DNA from: Gammaproteobacteria bacterium | GTDB lineage: Bacteria > Pseudomonadota > Gammaproteobacteria > Pseudomonadales > JAUIET01 | Length of the DNA stretch: 64,000 nucleotides | Direction: 5' to 3' | Assembly: GCA_030429735.1 (NCBI GenBank) | Contig: JAUIET010000017.1 | Span: 30,958-94,957 of the forward strand | Part shown: piece after piece, positions 1 through 8,252 of the stretch | Numbering within the stretch: position 1 is the first letter of the stretch | Layout: every line of letters begins with the position of its first letter | Translations under genes and position numbers: made by a program | The notes under the pieces: generated by a model | What the model saw: only the letters and a program-made list of their open reading frames with translations | Databases searched by the model: none | Told to the model about the DNA's origin: nothing

Positions 1-105
1 TTGCTGGCACGGCATTCAGATGGGTGGTGTTTTACAATCGTTTACGCCATGCGATTATCCGACAAGTGTACTATCGACAGTAGAGATATTTCTGACGAAG
101 CTGCC

Positions 106-384
106 ATGATTGAACTCGCCACGTTTTTTAGTGTTTTTTCTGGAGTAATTGCTGCCCTGCTGCTGCATGACTGGATTCGCAGCCGTCATGAGCAGTCGAT
201 ATCTGAGGCAATGGCACGGGTGAGTAAACAGTTGGATGAAAGTATCACCGTGCAAGGTGAGATTCGTCAGTTTTTGGTCGCTACCAAGAGTGCCGCGAAT
301 GCGACTAATGTGCTGGCAGAAGAGATATCCAATTTAGTGCGAGACATCGCCAACAGCGACTCTACGGCAGACGACCAGCGCTGA
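106..384 (+). CDS. Small membrane-anchored protein of unknown function
   Basis: I do not recognise this gene. From the chosen ATG the product is 92 residues, with a hydrophobic segment at about residues 5-20 (FFSVFSGVIAALLL) followed by a charged helical tail that may form a coiled coil. A GAAG stretch sits a few bases before this ATG. The frame stays open leftward to the window edge, with a TTG at base 1 and another ATG at 49, so the true start could be further upstream. It converges on the minor pseudopilin gene and overlaps its 3' end by 23 bp. No catalytic motif is visible. Confidence 0.4.
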   Translation: MIELATFFSVFSGVIAALLLHDWIRSRHEQSISEAMARVSKQLDESITVQGEIRQFLVATKSAANATNVLAEEISNLVRDIANSDSTADDQR

Positions 385-1123
385 CCATTTTTGCCTTCAA
401 CACGCTGTGCGGCACCCACTCAACAATATCATCAAATTCAAAGCCTGTTTGCTCTGAGTAGCGCTGTTGGCGTTTGCTGTCCGCTGTACCATCCGCGTGT
501 TGATTCGGATTGAAATTTCTTGCTTCACTAGTGCTTCGCGCCACATTGCCTGCGCTACCGACCATTCTTATTTTGCCGTGACTGAGCACTATGGCCGGAA
601 GTTGTTGTGCGATTGCAGTGCCGGTGTTATCGAGTATCTCCAAATTGCCCGCTGCGCACAGAGCAAAACTGACGCCAGCCGGTGCTGTTGCACAGGAAGG
701 TGTAGTCTCGTCATCGTCGGCGAATTCTGCCGATACAAAATAGGCATATGCGTGATTCCAGGGGTCTTCTCTGCCTACCGCAAGCGAGTGGTAGGGTAGA
801 TTGCCATACGAGCTCACACATACCTGTTGTCCCGCAACAATCTGTGTGTTCTCCTGGCCGTCACCAGTGGTATCAGGGCAGGGCAGGCGGCCTTCGGCCA
901 TGGCGTGACCAATCAACGCTTCCTTAATCGTTTTTAACTGGGACTGGGCCTGTTTTCTTTCGCTGGTTTCCAACTGATGAGACAGAGGCCCCAGTAAACC
1001 GCCAAGTGCCAGACCCAATACCACCAGCACAACGGCCATTTCTATCAGCGAAAATCCGTTGGGCCGGCATGCAGGATTGCGTACCGGGAAAGCAGGTATG
1101 TGTGTTGCTGTCTTTTTAATCAT
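362..1123 (-). CDS. Minor pseudopilin with prepilin N-terminus
   Basis: Predicted minor subunit of the MSHA-like pilus. Residues 23-45 form a type IV prepilin signature: a Gly-Phe processing site in NGFSLIE, the conserved Glu at +5, then a hydrophobic stem helix. A coiled stem follows (ERKQAQSQLKTIKEALIGH). The globular part begins with LPCPDTTGDGQE, a Cys plus a DxxxDGxE acidic loop, then GNLPYHSLAVGREDPW. The same block occurs in the upstream PilX-like gene, so the two probably share a domain. The 22-residue leader before the cleavage site is longer than in most prepilins. It is the last gene of the leftward operon, 24 bp after its neighbour. A processing peptidase is not encoded in the window. 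Confidence 0.75.
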   Translation of the reverse strand: MIKKTATHIPAFPVRNPACRPNGFSLIEMAVVLVVLGLALGGLLGPLSHQLETSERKQAQSQLKTIKEALIGHAMAEGRLPCPDTTGDGQENTQIVAGQQVCVSSYGNLPYHSLAVGREDPWNHAYAYFVSAEFADDDETTPSCATAPAGVSFALCAAGNLEILDNTGTAIAQQLPAIVLSHGKIRMVGSAGNVARSTSEARNFNPNQHADGTADSKRQQRYSEQTGFEFDDIVEWVPHSVLKAKMVSAGRLP

Positions 1124-1147
1124 GGCTTCCTTGCTCGACGTGTCAGA

Positions 1148-2569
1148 TTAACAACCCACATTATTGCAGGCCACATCATTGATCGATGTACCGTTGCCGG
1201 TCACAAATGACTCATCGCCAGGTGGAATGTGTGCACTGCCGGTAGCGGGTTGATTCTGACCTTCCAGGTAGTTTTCTATTCTGCCCTTGTTGGCGTAGCC
1301 AACGCGTGTTTGGCCGCTCAGTTCTGAATTCGCAATTAGCACAATAAATTCGCTGACAGTACCGTTCAGCTCCAGGGCCGTGCTGGCCGCGCCCGCCGGA
1401 TCAGTGTGCTGTTCATGCACGGCGTAGAATATGTGTTCCTGCCAGGCGGGCCACCAAAACCACGCAAAACAATCCTGTCCTGTGCTGGTATCCGGATCCA
1501 ACGGCCAACTGGTTGCGCCGGGCGCATTCAGCGCGGCAGGAATGCGTCCAAATCGCTGCCCAGTCTGCTCGACATATACCGGGTCTGCGCTTGCATCCAG
1601 TTCAGCAGCCCAGGGATAGCGCTTGCTGCCTACGATATTTAACTCACCATAGCGTGCAACGCAGGCTTGTACCTTGCTGGCCACCCATTGATTCATGCGT
1701 TTAAAAACGGGATCGAACTTCCTGCGGTCAATCCACACCATTCGATCGTTGTATGAAACGCCCTCAAAGGTTTCTTGCTTGCTCGCAGATACAAATACGG
1801 ATGGACCACTGTCAGGCAGTGGATTGGCGCCCGGATCATTTCCACTAGCACCTTGCTTACTGCCATCGGCGTTGCTAATACCGTTTAACCTGTCGAGGTA
1901 GTTGATTGCACGGTTGATCATGTCACCGCTGTTAACGGAACCGCAGTGTGTTCGTGTGCTGGCTGCAAGTCGATTTTGCGTGTATTTCGGCGCTGCCGGA
2001 GTGGCCCCATCAATGCTCAGTACCGGTCCAGGGTCGAACACAACCGCAATAGCTCTGTCTGCCGCTGAAGCTCCCACTATGATTTCACCACTGCCATTTT
2101 CGATCTGAAAGCTGCCCTCGGTGCTGGCGTTCAGCACCGGTGGGCTTGCTGTTCCCGCTGGTGATTTAAATCCCGCCGAGACCGCATACCAAAGGCAGTC
2201 TGCCTGACCACTACTGCCACCCGGGCGCGCCAGCCCCAGCGTTCGCCACGGTAAAAACCCGATACTGCTTTGATTCGCGTTATCGCATTGCGTAATATCT
2301 TCCAGGCCGTCACCATCAATATCCGGGCAGGGGAGAAAGCCAGGGCTGGCATTTGCTGTGCCAGGATGAGTCTCGGGATAGCTGAGCGCATACCCCAGCA
2401 ACGCATCTCTTGCTTCGTTAAGCGTGTGTGCATTGCCTCGCGCCAGGCTGGCCAGAGAGCCGTCGTTGCTGAGAGTAGATAGAATCAATGCCGAACTGCC
2501 AATCAGCACGACAAGCGCAACGAGTAGCAGAACGGCACCTTTTTGGTTGCGGCGCGATGTGATTGTCAT
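1148..2569 (-). CDS. PilX-like minor pilus-assembly protein
   Basis: A 473-residue protein with an N-terminus like PilX or MshP: QKGAVLLLVALVVLIGSSAL, a prepilin-like hydrophobic helix that lacks the canonical Glu at +5. The ectodomain opens with LPCPDIDGDGLED, a DxDxDG acidic loop that resembles calcium-binding loops, then GFLPWRTLGL. The next gene shows the same block. Cysteines are numerous (LPCPD, DCLWY, THCGS, QACVARYG, DCFAW, C-terminal VACNNVGC), so disulfides are likely outside the inner membrane. The start overlaps the stop of the MshK-like gene by 4 bp, so translation is probably coupled. A role at the pilus tip or in assembly priming is inferred from position and the helix type. 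Confidence 0.6.
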   Translation of the reverse strand: MTITSRRNQKGAVLLLVALVVLIGSSALILSTLSNDGSLASLARGNAHTLNEARDALLGYALSYPETHPGTANASPGFLPCPDIDGDGLEDITQCDNANQSSIGFLPWRTLGLARPGGSSGQADCLWYAVSAGFKSPAGTASPPVLNASTEGSFQIENGSGEIIVGASAADRAIAVVFDPGPVLSIDGATPAAPKYTQNRLAASTRTHCGSVNSGDMINRAINYLDRLNGISNADGSKQGASGNDPGANPLPDSGPSVFVSASKQETFEGVSYNDRMVWIDRRKFDPVFKRMNQWVASKVQACVARYGELNIVGSKRYPWAAELDASADPVYVEQTGQRFGRIPAALNAPGATSWPLDPDTSTGQDCFAWFWWPAWQEHIFYAVHEQHTDPAGAASTALELNGTVSEFIVLIANSELSGQTRVGYANKGRIENYLEGQNQPATGSAHIPPGDESFVTGNGTSINDVACNNVGC

Positions 2570-3042
2570 GGTTGCGCACCCGGTTCATCGCTTAACAGTT
2601 GTTCCTGAGACGACTCTGCCTCACCGTCAGATGCTGTGTTGTCTGCGGCTGCTCTCGGAACATTGAACGCCTCTAGACGTCTGCCGGTGATCAAGTCCAG
2701 TTGCTGGCCCGGTTTAAGGGTGACATTCAGCTGCTTTGCGGGCAGAAACAACTCGATGCTCTTGCGATTCGATTCAGGGTTCAGTTCGGTGCCACTTTCG
2801 TCTGCTGGCGAGCCGTTAAGCCATATTGTCGGCTGCTTTCGATCCACTGTAACCACGCCATTTAACTGCAATGACTGTGTTTGAGTCTGGCCTCCGTCCC
2901 CTTTGGCTTGCTCACGTCCATAGCGACGACTGTCCAGCAGCTGCCTTTCCTTTGCGCTGGTAAACAGGCGATCTAAGGCGATTGCTTCAATACTGCCAAG
3001 GACGCTGAACAATACGATACAGAGTTTGATGATAATCCTCAC
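2566..3042 (-). CDS. MshK-like periplasmic pilus-assembly protein
   Basis: A 158-residue protein with a signal peptide (MRIIIKLCIVLFSVLGSIEAIA) and a mature part starting LDRLFTSAKERQLLDSRR. The central part, LNGVVTVDRKQPTIWLNG, is the short beta motif seen in MshK, PilP and GspC-type proteins, where it helps connect the inner-membrane platform to the secretin. The C-terminus is acidic and low in complexity. It lies between the PilO-like gene (12 bp upstream) and the PilX-like gene (4-bp overlap), which is the place of mshK in MSHA loci. The sequence itself is weakly conserved, so the call depends on the motif and the neighbours. Confidence 0.6.
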   Translation of the reverse strand: MRIIIKLCIVLFSVLGSIEAIALDRLFTSAKERQLLDSRRYGREQAKGDGGQTQTQSLQLNGVVTVDRKQPTIWLNGSPADESGTELNPESNRKSIELFLPAKQLNVTLKPGQQLDLITGRRLEAFNVPRAAADNTASDGEAESSQEQLLSDEPGAQP

Positions 3043-3054
3043 CCCAGGTTCCTT

Positions 3055-3714
3055 CTATACGTCCGGCGCCGGCATTCCGGCGGCGAGGTCACCGCCGATT
3101 GCTGAACTGTTGTCGTTGAATACGAATTTGTAGATATTAATTTGGCACTGTGCAGACAGCATTGCTTCCAGGCGATGTAAGCTGGGTTTGTCCCGTGTGC
3201 GGCGCAGTTCGCACGATTCAAAGCTGAATAAACCGAGGTTGCTGCTGGCCAGATAGCGCTGCATTTCCAGCAAGTCACCTTCATGCAACATGGTCAGTTC
3301 CAGCTGCAAAGGTGTCTTGTACAAACCCAAGCCCTGCGCAGGAACCGGAACCGGTAGTGGCATTCTTGTGTGTTCATTGAGCTCATACTTACTCAGCGGT
3401 ATCCTTAAGTGGCGTGCACCAGTTTCTATTTGTTCCACCCAGTCCAGTTTATTGGCCTCGCTGAAGTAACCATCTGCTTCTAGCTCGATGAACTTGTCAG
3501 AATATTCCCTATGAATTCTCCGACGCTCAGAGTCAACCCGCTGACGTGCCTGTATGGCGCGTATATCTGCAAGAATTCGCGTCTCTGCACGCTTCTGATC
3601 CTGCTGATAAGCGTACGCGGCATAACAGAAATAACTGCTTACAAGCAAACATATCGCCAGTAAGGCCAGCGCCAAACGCAGGCGTTTTAGCTCAAAGGTA
3701 GGTCGTGTGCGCAT
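3055..3714 (-). CDS. MshJ/PilO-like inner-membrane alignment protein
   Basis: A bitopic protein of 219 residues: short basic cytoplasmic N-terminus, one transmembrane helix at about 12-33 (LALALLAICLLVSSYFCYAAY), a charged coiled-coil region (residues 35-75), then a periplasmic alpha/beta domain. This is the architecture of PilO, GspM and MshJ, which pair with a PilN or GspL partner to form the inner-membrane alignment complex. The start overlaps the end of the upstream PilM/PilN-like gene by 23 bp. Two cysteines near the C-terminus (ESCELR, SAQCQIN) could form a disulfide. Homology is structural rather than by strong motif; the operon position supports it. Confidence 0.6.
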   Translation of the reverse strand: MRTRPTFELKRLRLALALLAICLLVSSYFCYAAYAYQQDQKRAETRILADIRAIQARQRVDSERRRIHREYSDKFIELEADGYFSEANKLDWVEQIETGARHLRIPLSKYELNEHTRMPLPVPVPAQGLGLYKTPLQLELTMLHEGDLLEMQRYLASSNLGLFSFESCELRRTRDKPSLHRLEAMLSAQCQINIYKFVFNDNSSAIGGDLAAGMPAPDV

Positions 3715-5326
3715 TCTTGTTTACCAGTGTCATCTCTAACTCGAATTCGGCTGTGCTCTGTTCAGCCCGGTCCATCATGCCGGTGATCTCGCCGGTCACT
3801 CTTGCCTCGGAACTAAGATCAATTGGCAACTTGCTCAGGTTTAATGACACAACGCCTTCACTTGCCTCCAGGCGATTGGCGAATGCCTGAATACGCTCAA
3901 TCGCATGGCGCAACTCACCAGCGTAATCATCTTTCTTGCCTTTTATCGTAACGATAAATTTTTCTTGGCCACTTGGCATATCATTGGCAACTGATGGAGC
4001 GAGTGAGGCTGGCTCTGACGGTTCTCCGTCGACCATTGGTGCAGGTATGTCCATTGCAGCCATGCCATTGTCTTCAGAAGCAGCGCGCTCCCAATTCAAT
4101 TCACTGATGACTATGTCCGGAAACAGCCTTAGGCTGGTGCTGATGTTCGTCATCAGCTGTGCGGGTGGCATGGAATGTTGCTGTAACCACTCGACACTGA
4201 GTACAGCGGCTTCCAGTTGATCGGCTTGCTGTGCCAGCGCTGGTGCAGAGGCTTCCAGTTTCTCGACTTGCACAATGTCTTTCTCAAGCAATGCGCTAAG
4301 TTCCTTATTGCCGTGATCGATGCTCATACCGCTGAGTACGAATGTTCCACCAAATGCGGATATTGTAGTAGCCAGGGCGACGCTGGCCATGGCAATACCC
4401 CAGCGCGCCTGATGATGTCGATAGTGAAACAAGCTGTCTTTGGTGCCGTAGTGACGCTTGTGTCGATGGCGACACAGATCTCCAGCCAATACATCGTCGA
4501 AAAAAACATCCTGGTCCATGCTTTTCAGTTTGAGTACTTCTGCAATCCGTTCAGGTCTTGCGTACTGCACGTCAAATTCTTCCGGGAGCTTTAGGCGCCC
4601 TGTTCTATGCACAGTTTTAGCTGATTCAAGCACTAATGTGGTCAGTTTTGAAAAAGGATCCAGTATTCGGTGGCTGGTCAAGTAACGCCTTGAGCCGTCT
4701 ATTTCATCGGCGAGATCTTCTGTGAAATTGTGTGACTGATCCAAATGGAACGTGCTTAAACGAGTTAATGCCAATGCACCGTCGGTAAAAAAGCACTGCC
4801 GGAATGAAATCTGATTTTCAATCTCATTATCAACCTCGGAAAGTACCAGAATGTTTGAGTCAGGCAGTATGTCCTTCAAGCAATGCTGAATAAGCAATGG
4901 CACTGAGTAGATACCAGCGAGGGCCAACTCCATTTCTTCAATTCGGGTCAGGAGTTTGCTCAGCATCTCTGACTCGTGCATTGTGTAGAACAGAACCCTG
5001 TCGTCCTTTCGTCCGGTTTTTTCTCTATCAATAACTCGATAACCAGCAAAGGTCTGGTCCAAAAACATCTGGTCTTTTTTGCGGTCAAGAAGCAGCTTTC
5101 GATCTCTTCCCCGTGTATGCGGAACCTTTTCAAGATGGAACTCTTCTTCCAGAATATCAGTGATAAGGTACAGCGGTGAGCGCAGGTCTTTTTGCAGGTA
5201 TTCAGCCAGGGCGGGCCAATAATCGGCCTCCATATCCAGCTTTATATCGCGGATGATTTTGCCACGCCTAACGTGATAAGCCTGGATATGGTAGTTGCTT
5301 AGAAGAAGTACGCGCTTACTGCTCAT
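3692..5326 (-). CDS. Fused PilM/PilN-like (MshI/GspL-like) pilus assembly protein
   Basis: This 544-residue protein seems to combine two alignment-complex subunits. Residues 1-300 are cytoplasmic and alpha/beta in character, starting with KRVLLLSNYHIQAY as in the actin-fold MshI/PilM/GspL family. One transmembrane helix lies near 310-335 (GIAMASVALATTISAFGGTF). It is followed by a coiled coil (LLEKDIVQVEKLEASAPAL) and a periplasmic PilN/GspL-type domain with an inserted Pro/Glu/Met-rich loop. MSHA loci usually encode one MshI of this general shape, whereas Pseudomonas type IV pili use separate PilM and PilN. It begins 5 bp after the platform gene and overlaps the PilO-like gene. Fold assignment is inferred from architecture. 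Confidence 0.6.
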   Translation of the reverse strand: MSSKRVLLLSNYHIQAYHVRRGKIIRDIKLDMEADYWPALAEYLQKDLRSPLYLITDILEEEFHLEKVPHTRGRDRKLLLDRKKDQMFLDQTFAGYRVIDREKTGRKDDRVLFYTMHESEMLSKLLTRIEEMELALAGIYSVPLLIQHCLKDILPDSNILVLSEVDNEIENQISFRQCFFTDGALALTRLSTFHLDQSHNFTEDLADEIDGSRRYLTSHRILDPFSKLTTLVLESAKTVHRTGRLKLPEEFDVQYARPERIAEVLKLKSMDQDVFFDDVLAGDLCRHRHKRHYGTKDSLFHYRHHQARWGIAMASVALATTISAFGGTFVLSGMSIDHGNKELSALLEKDIVQVEKLEASAPALAQQADQLEAAVLSVEWLQQHSMPPAQLMTNISTSLRLFPDIVISELNWERAASEDNGMAAMDIPAPMVDGEPSEPASLAPSVANDMPSGQEKFIVTIKGKKDDYAGELRHAIERIQAFANRLEASEGVVSLNLSKLPIDLSSEARVTGEITGMMDRAEQSTAEFELEMTLVNKNAHTTYL

Positions 5327-5331
5327 TGTGC

Positions 5332-6534
5332 TTATCCTACCGTTCCGATCAGATCGTACAGCGGTCCAAGTACAGACAGCATTATCCAGGCGATGATAAA
5401 TCCGATGACAATTGTCATTACAGGTTGAATCATTGCCTGCATCTTACCGATCGCTTCATCCACTTCGCGCTTGTAAAAATACGATACATTCACCAGCGAC
5501 TGGTCAAGCCGGCCGCTTGATTCACCGACCCGGATCATACGCACCACCAGAGGTGGGAATATATTGGTATCGCCTAACGCCGTGTGGATATTTTTACCAG
5601 CAGTTATCTCCTGGCCTGCTATATCCAGTGCGTATTCCATGTGTTTATTGTCTGTTATTCGCTTACAGACTTGCATACAGCGCAGCACAGGAATGCCTGC
5701 GCTAAACAGCAGGGCGAAGTAATTTGAGAATCGAGCCAGAATGATCTTGCTGAGTATCTCGCCGAGAATCGGAATTTTTAGTTTTAAGCGGTCGAACTGA
5801 TAATGGACCCGCTCGCTGTACTGTATAGCCACTGCCAGACCCGCCGCGAATAAAAAGGGTGCGAGCAGCAAAACGTACCAGTAAGCAACAAAAAAATCAG
5901 ACACAGCAATCAATGCCAAGGTGTGTGCTGGCAGCTCCTGGCCCATTGACATTATGAAAGACGTTAGTTGAGGAACCAGCTGTGTCATCATGTAAAACAG
6001 CAGGCCAATCACCACAGCAATCATGAATGCCGGTTGAATCAGGGCCTTCTTGGTTTGCGCTATCAGTTCATCTTGCCACTTTAAGGTGTCGCTCAGATCG
6101 GACAATACTTTATGCATTTCGCCACTTTCTTCGCCCGCTTCAATAAGACTTACAAATGAGTTGGAAAATACCGCAGGGTATTCGCCCAGTGCTTCCGAGA
6201 ATTTTTTCCCCCCTTCAATGTGTTGGATAAGCCCGGTATCAACACGCAACAGTGCGCCTTTTTCCAGACTGTCTCGCAAATCCTTCAGGGCGTCCACCAA
6301 TGGAACACCTGCACCTTGCAGCTGTTCCAGGTAGAAGCAAAAGTTGATGAGGTCCTGGCGGCTGGGTATCGCAGCTCGACTGTTAATGATGCTTGCACGC
6401 TTTTGCTTAGCGTGTATCAAATCCAGTTTCTGCGCCCGAAGGCGTACTTCCAGATCAGCTAGGTGTTCAGCTTCTGTATCACTATTGACGATTTTTCCGT
6501 TGGCATCCATGGCCTTGTATCTGAAAACGGGCAT
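5332..6534 (-). CDS. mshG: MshG/PilC/GspF-family pilus inner-membrane platform protein
   Basis: A polytopic platform protein of the T2SS F family, 400 residues, the usual length. It has two tandem cytoplasmic T2SSF domains (about 60-190 and 265-390). Transmembrane helices lie near 165-190 (MIAVVIGLLFYMMTQLVP), 213-238 and 370-395 (MTIVIGFIIAWIMLSVLGPL). Family motifs are visible: FCFYLEQLQGAGVPLVDAL, SLIEAGEESGEM and the second copy MIRVGESSGRLDQSL. The N-terminus MPVFRYKAMDANGK is typical. It anchors the assembly ATPase and probably turns ATPase rotation into pilin extraction. It follows the ATPase gene by only 5 bp, as mshG follows mshE in MSHA operons. Confidence 0.88.
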   Translation of the reverse strand: MPVFRYKAMDANGKIVNSDTEAEHLADLEVRLRAQKLDLIHAKQKRASIINSRAAIPSRQDLINFCFYLEQLQGAGVPLVDALKDLRDSLEKGALLRVDTGLIQHIEGGKKFSEALGEYPAVFSNSFVSLIEAGEESGEMHKVLSDLSDTLKWQDELIAQTKKALIQPAFMIAVVIGLLFYMMTQLVPQLTSFIMSMGQELPAHTLALIAVSDFFVAYWYVLLLAPFLFAAGLAVAIQYSERVHYQFDRLKLKIPILGEILSKIILARFSNYFALLFSAGIPVLRCMQVCKRITDNKHMEYALDIAGQEITAGKNIHTALGDTNIFPPLVVRMIRVGESSGRLDQSLVNVSYFYKREVDEAIGKMQAMIQPVMTIVIGFIIAWIMLSVLGPLYDLIGTVG

Positions 6535-6539
6535 GGTTG

Positions 6540-7700
6540 TTACTCGATACGGCTGGTCAGGTCGGTCTTTCGGGTAGCCTCATCCAGACTGGTAGCGCCG
6601 CTCATTACGTGGCCAACCGCGATGTCAGCAAGTGTTTTAAATCCTCGCTCCTTCGCGACAGTCTCCAGCTCGCCGGCGCTGGCCTTGCGTGCGACCATTT
6701 CGTCCAACGTGCGGTCCATGCGCAATGCTTCAATGACCGCGACGCGCCCACGATAGCCAGTCTGTTCGCATTTGGGGCAGCCGGCTGCCTTGAACAGTGT
6801 CAGGCTGGGGCTGGGCTGTACTTCTAATAGTTGACACTCTATGTCACTGGGTGTGTATGGCTTGCGGCAATGCTTACACAATCTACGCAGCAGTCGCTGC
6901 CCGATAATCCCAATAACATTGCCACTCAGAACGTCCGGTACCAATCCTATGTCATATAATCGGGGGAACGCACCTATCGCGGAATTGGTGTGTAGCGTTG
7001 ACAGCACTTGGTGACCTGTCATGGCTGCCCGAAAGGCCATTTCTGCGGTTTCCTGGTCTCTAATTTCGCCAACCAAAATAACGTCTGGGTCCTGGCGCAT
7101 CAGGGACTTGATCCCTTTGGCGAAATCCATCTTTCCGGATTGACTCATCGATGTTTGCCGGATTAACGGAATCGGGTATTCGACTGGATCTTCTAATGTC
7201 ATGATGTTAATCGCTTCGTCATTGATCGCGTTTAGCATCGAATACAGCGTTGTTGTTTTCCCCGAACCGGTAGGACCTGTAACGAGAATTATCCCTTCTG
7301 GCCGCGACATCATCAGGTTGATTGAGCGATAGGTGGGATCATCAAGTTGCATCGCTTCCAGCGGCAGTATGCCTTTGTTCTTATCCAGGATTCTAAGAAC
7401 AAAATTTTCACCGTGTATGGTTGGTTGTGATGCAACACGAAAATCAATTTCCCGACTGCCAATCGACAAACTGATGTGGCCGTCTTGCGGAAGTTGTGAT
7501 TCAGCGATATTCATATTCGACATTACCTTGAGTCGAATGTTAATCGCTGGCCAGTATTTGATGTGAATGCTGCGAATCTGGCGCATGATTCCGTCAATAC
7601 GATAACGTATTCGCAGAAAGCCATGCTCCGGTTCGAAATGAATGTCCGAAGTGCCTTTCTTTACCGCATCTGACAACAACGCATCGACCAAGCGTACCAT
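6540..7700 (-). CDS. mshE: MshE-like pilus assembly ATPase, motor half downstream of an in-frame stop
   Basis: The catalytic half of a GspE/PilB/MshE assembly ATPase, 386 residues from the first ATG after the stop. It carries Walker A GPTGSGKTT (142-150), the Asp box MTLEDPVEYP, Walker B DPDVILVGEIRD (204-215), the His box STLHTN, and the C-terminal zinc tetracysteine (C275, C278, C308, C311). Family members have this domain fused to an N-terminal domain. Here that domain is the upstream reading frame, in the same phase, separated by one TAA and five sense codons. No Shine-Dalgarno sequence precedes this ATG, so translation would rely on reinitiation or readthrough. All catalytic motifs are intact, which argues against old decay. 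It could equally be annotated as one disrupted mshE gene spanning 6540-8252. Confidence 0.8.
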   Translation of the reverse strand: MVRLVDALLSDAVKKGTSDIHFEPEHGFLRIRYRIDGIMRQIRSIHIKYWPAINIRLKVMSNMNIAESQLPQDGHISLSIGSREIDFRVASQPTIHGENFVLRILDKNKGILPLEAMQLDDPTYRSINLMMSRPEGIILVTGPTGSGKTTTLYSMLNAINDEAINIMTLEDPVEYPIPLIRQTSMSQSGKMDFAKGIKSLMRQDPDVILVGEIRDQETAEMAFRAAMTGHQVLSTLHTNSAIGAFPRLYDIGLVPDVLSGNVIGIIGQRLLRRLCKHCRKPYTPSDIECQLLEVQPSPSLTLFKAAGCPKCEQTGYRGRVAVIEALRMDRTLDEMVARKASAGELETVAKERGFKTLADIAVGHVMSGATSLDEATRKTDLTSRIE

Positions 7701-7715
7701 TGGGTGACTGTATTG

Positions 7716-8252
7716 TTAGTCGTCACCACGAAACTCTTTGAAGTCGACCTGACCTGTTTCGATTTCCTGAAGAATACCGTCTATTGAAAGGCCGAAGCCG
7801 TAAAAACGATCGATTGCAGACTGAATCTGGTTTTCTGATGCCAGTTTAGCCACAACTTCGATATGCCGGCCGACTTTCGCTTTGATTTTGTCCAGAGTGA
7901 TAACATCGAAAGTATCTGCGAGAGCAACAACCAGGTGTTTGTCCTGGTCCAGTGAAATGGGCAGGGCATGCATTTGTCGACACATTGTTTCTGTGAACAG
8001 ATCAAGCACATCCGAATCAATAACAATGTTCTCCAGGTCAACACTTTCCTGGCCCAGTGACGTACCCAGCACATCACGTACAACCTCTTCCGTGACGAAG
8101 CCGAGTTTCACCAGTACTTTGCCCAGAGCGTTGTTAGTGGCTTTTTGCTCCAGTAACGCGATCTTCAACTGGTCCTGACTGATCAGGCCACTCTCGATTA
8201 ACTGATCGCCGAGTCTTAGCTTGGGTTTCTCATTGGCTGCCTGATTGGCCAC
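7716..8252 (-). CDS. mshE: MshE-like ATPase, N-terminal MshEN (c-di-GMP-sensor-type) half
   Basis: The N-terminal 178 residues of the assembly ATPase, ending at a TAA. Residues 12-75 match the MshEN pattern known to bind cyclic di-GMP: RLGDQLIESGLISQDQLKIAL followed by a second, related half, LGKVLVKLGFVTEEVV. A GspE N2-type subdomain follows to about residue 165. The codons next to the stop read GDD-stop-QYSHPMVRLVDAL, and a single C-to-T change of CAA would create the TAA. The start is a GTG whose first base is the last base of the upstream TAG (TAGTG), so translation is coupled to the MshN-like gene. As a separate product it would be a motorless sensor domain. Confidence 0.8.
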   Translation of the reverse strand: MANQAANEKPKLRLGDQLIESGLISQDQLKIALLEQKATNNALGKVLVKLGFVTEEVVRDVLGTSLGQESVDLENIVIDSDVLDLFTETMCRQMHALPISLDQDKHLVVALADTFDVITLDKIKAKVGRHIEVVAKLASENQIQSAIDRFYGFGLSIDGILQEIETGQVDFKEFRGDD

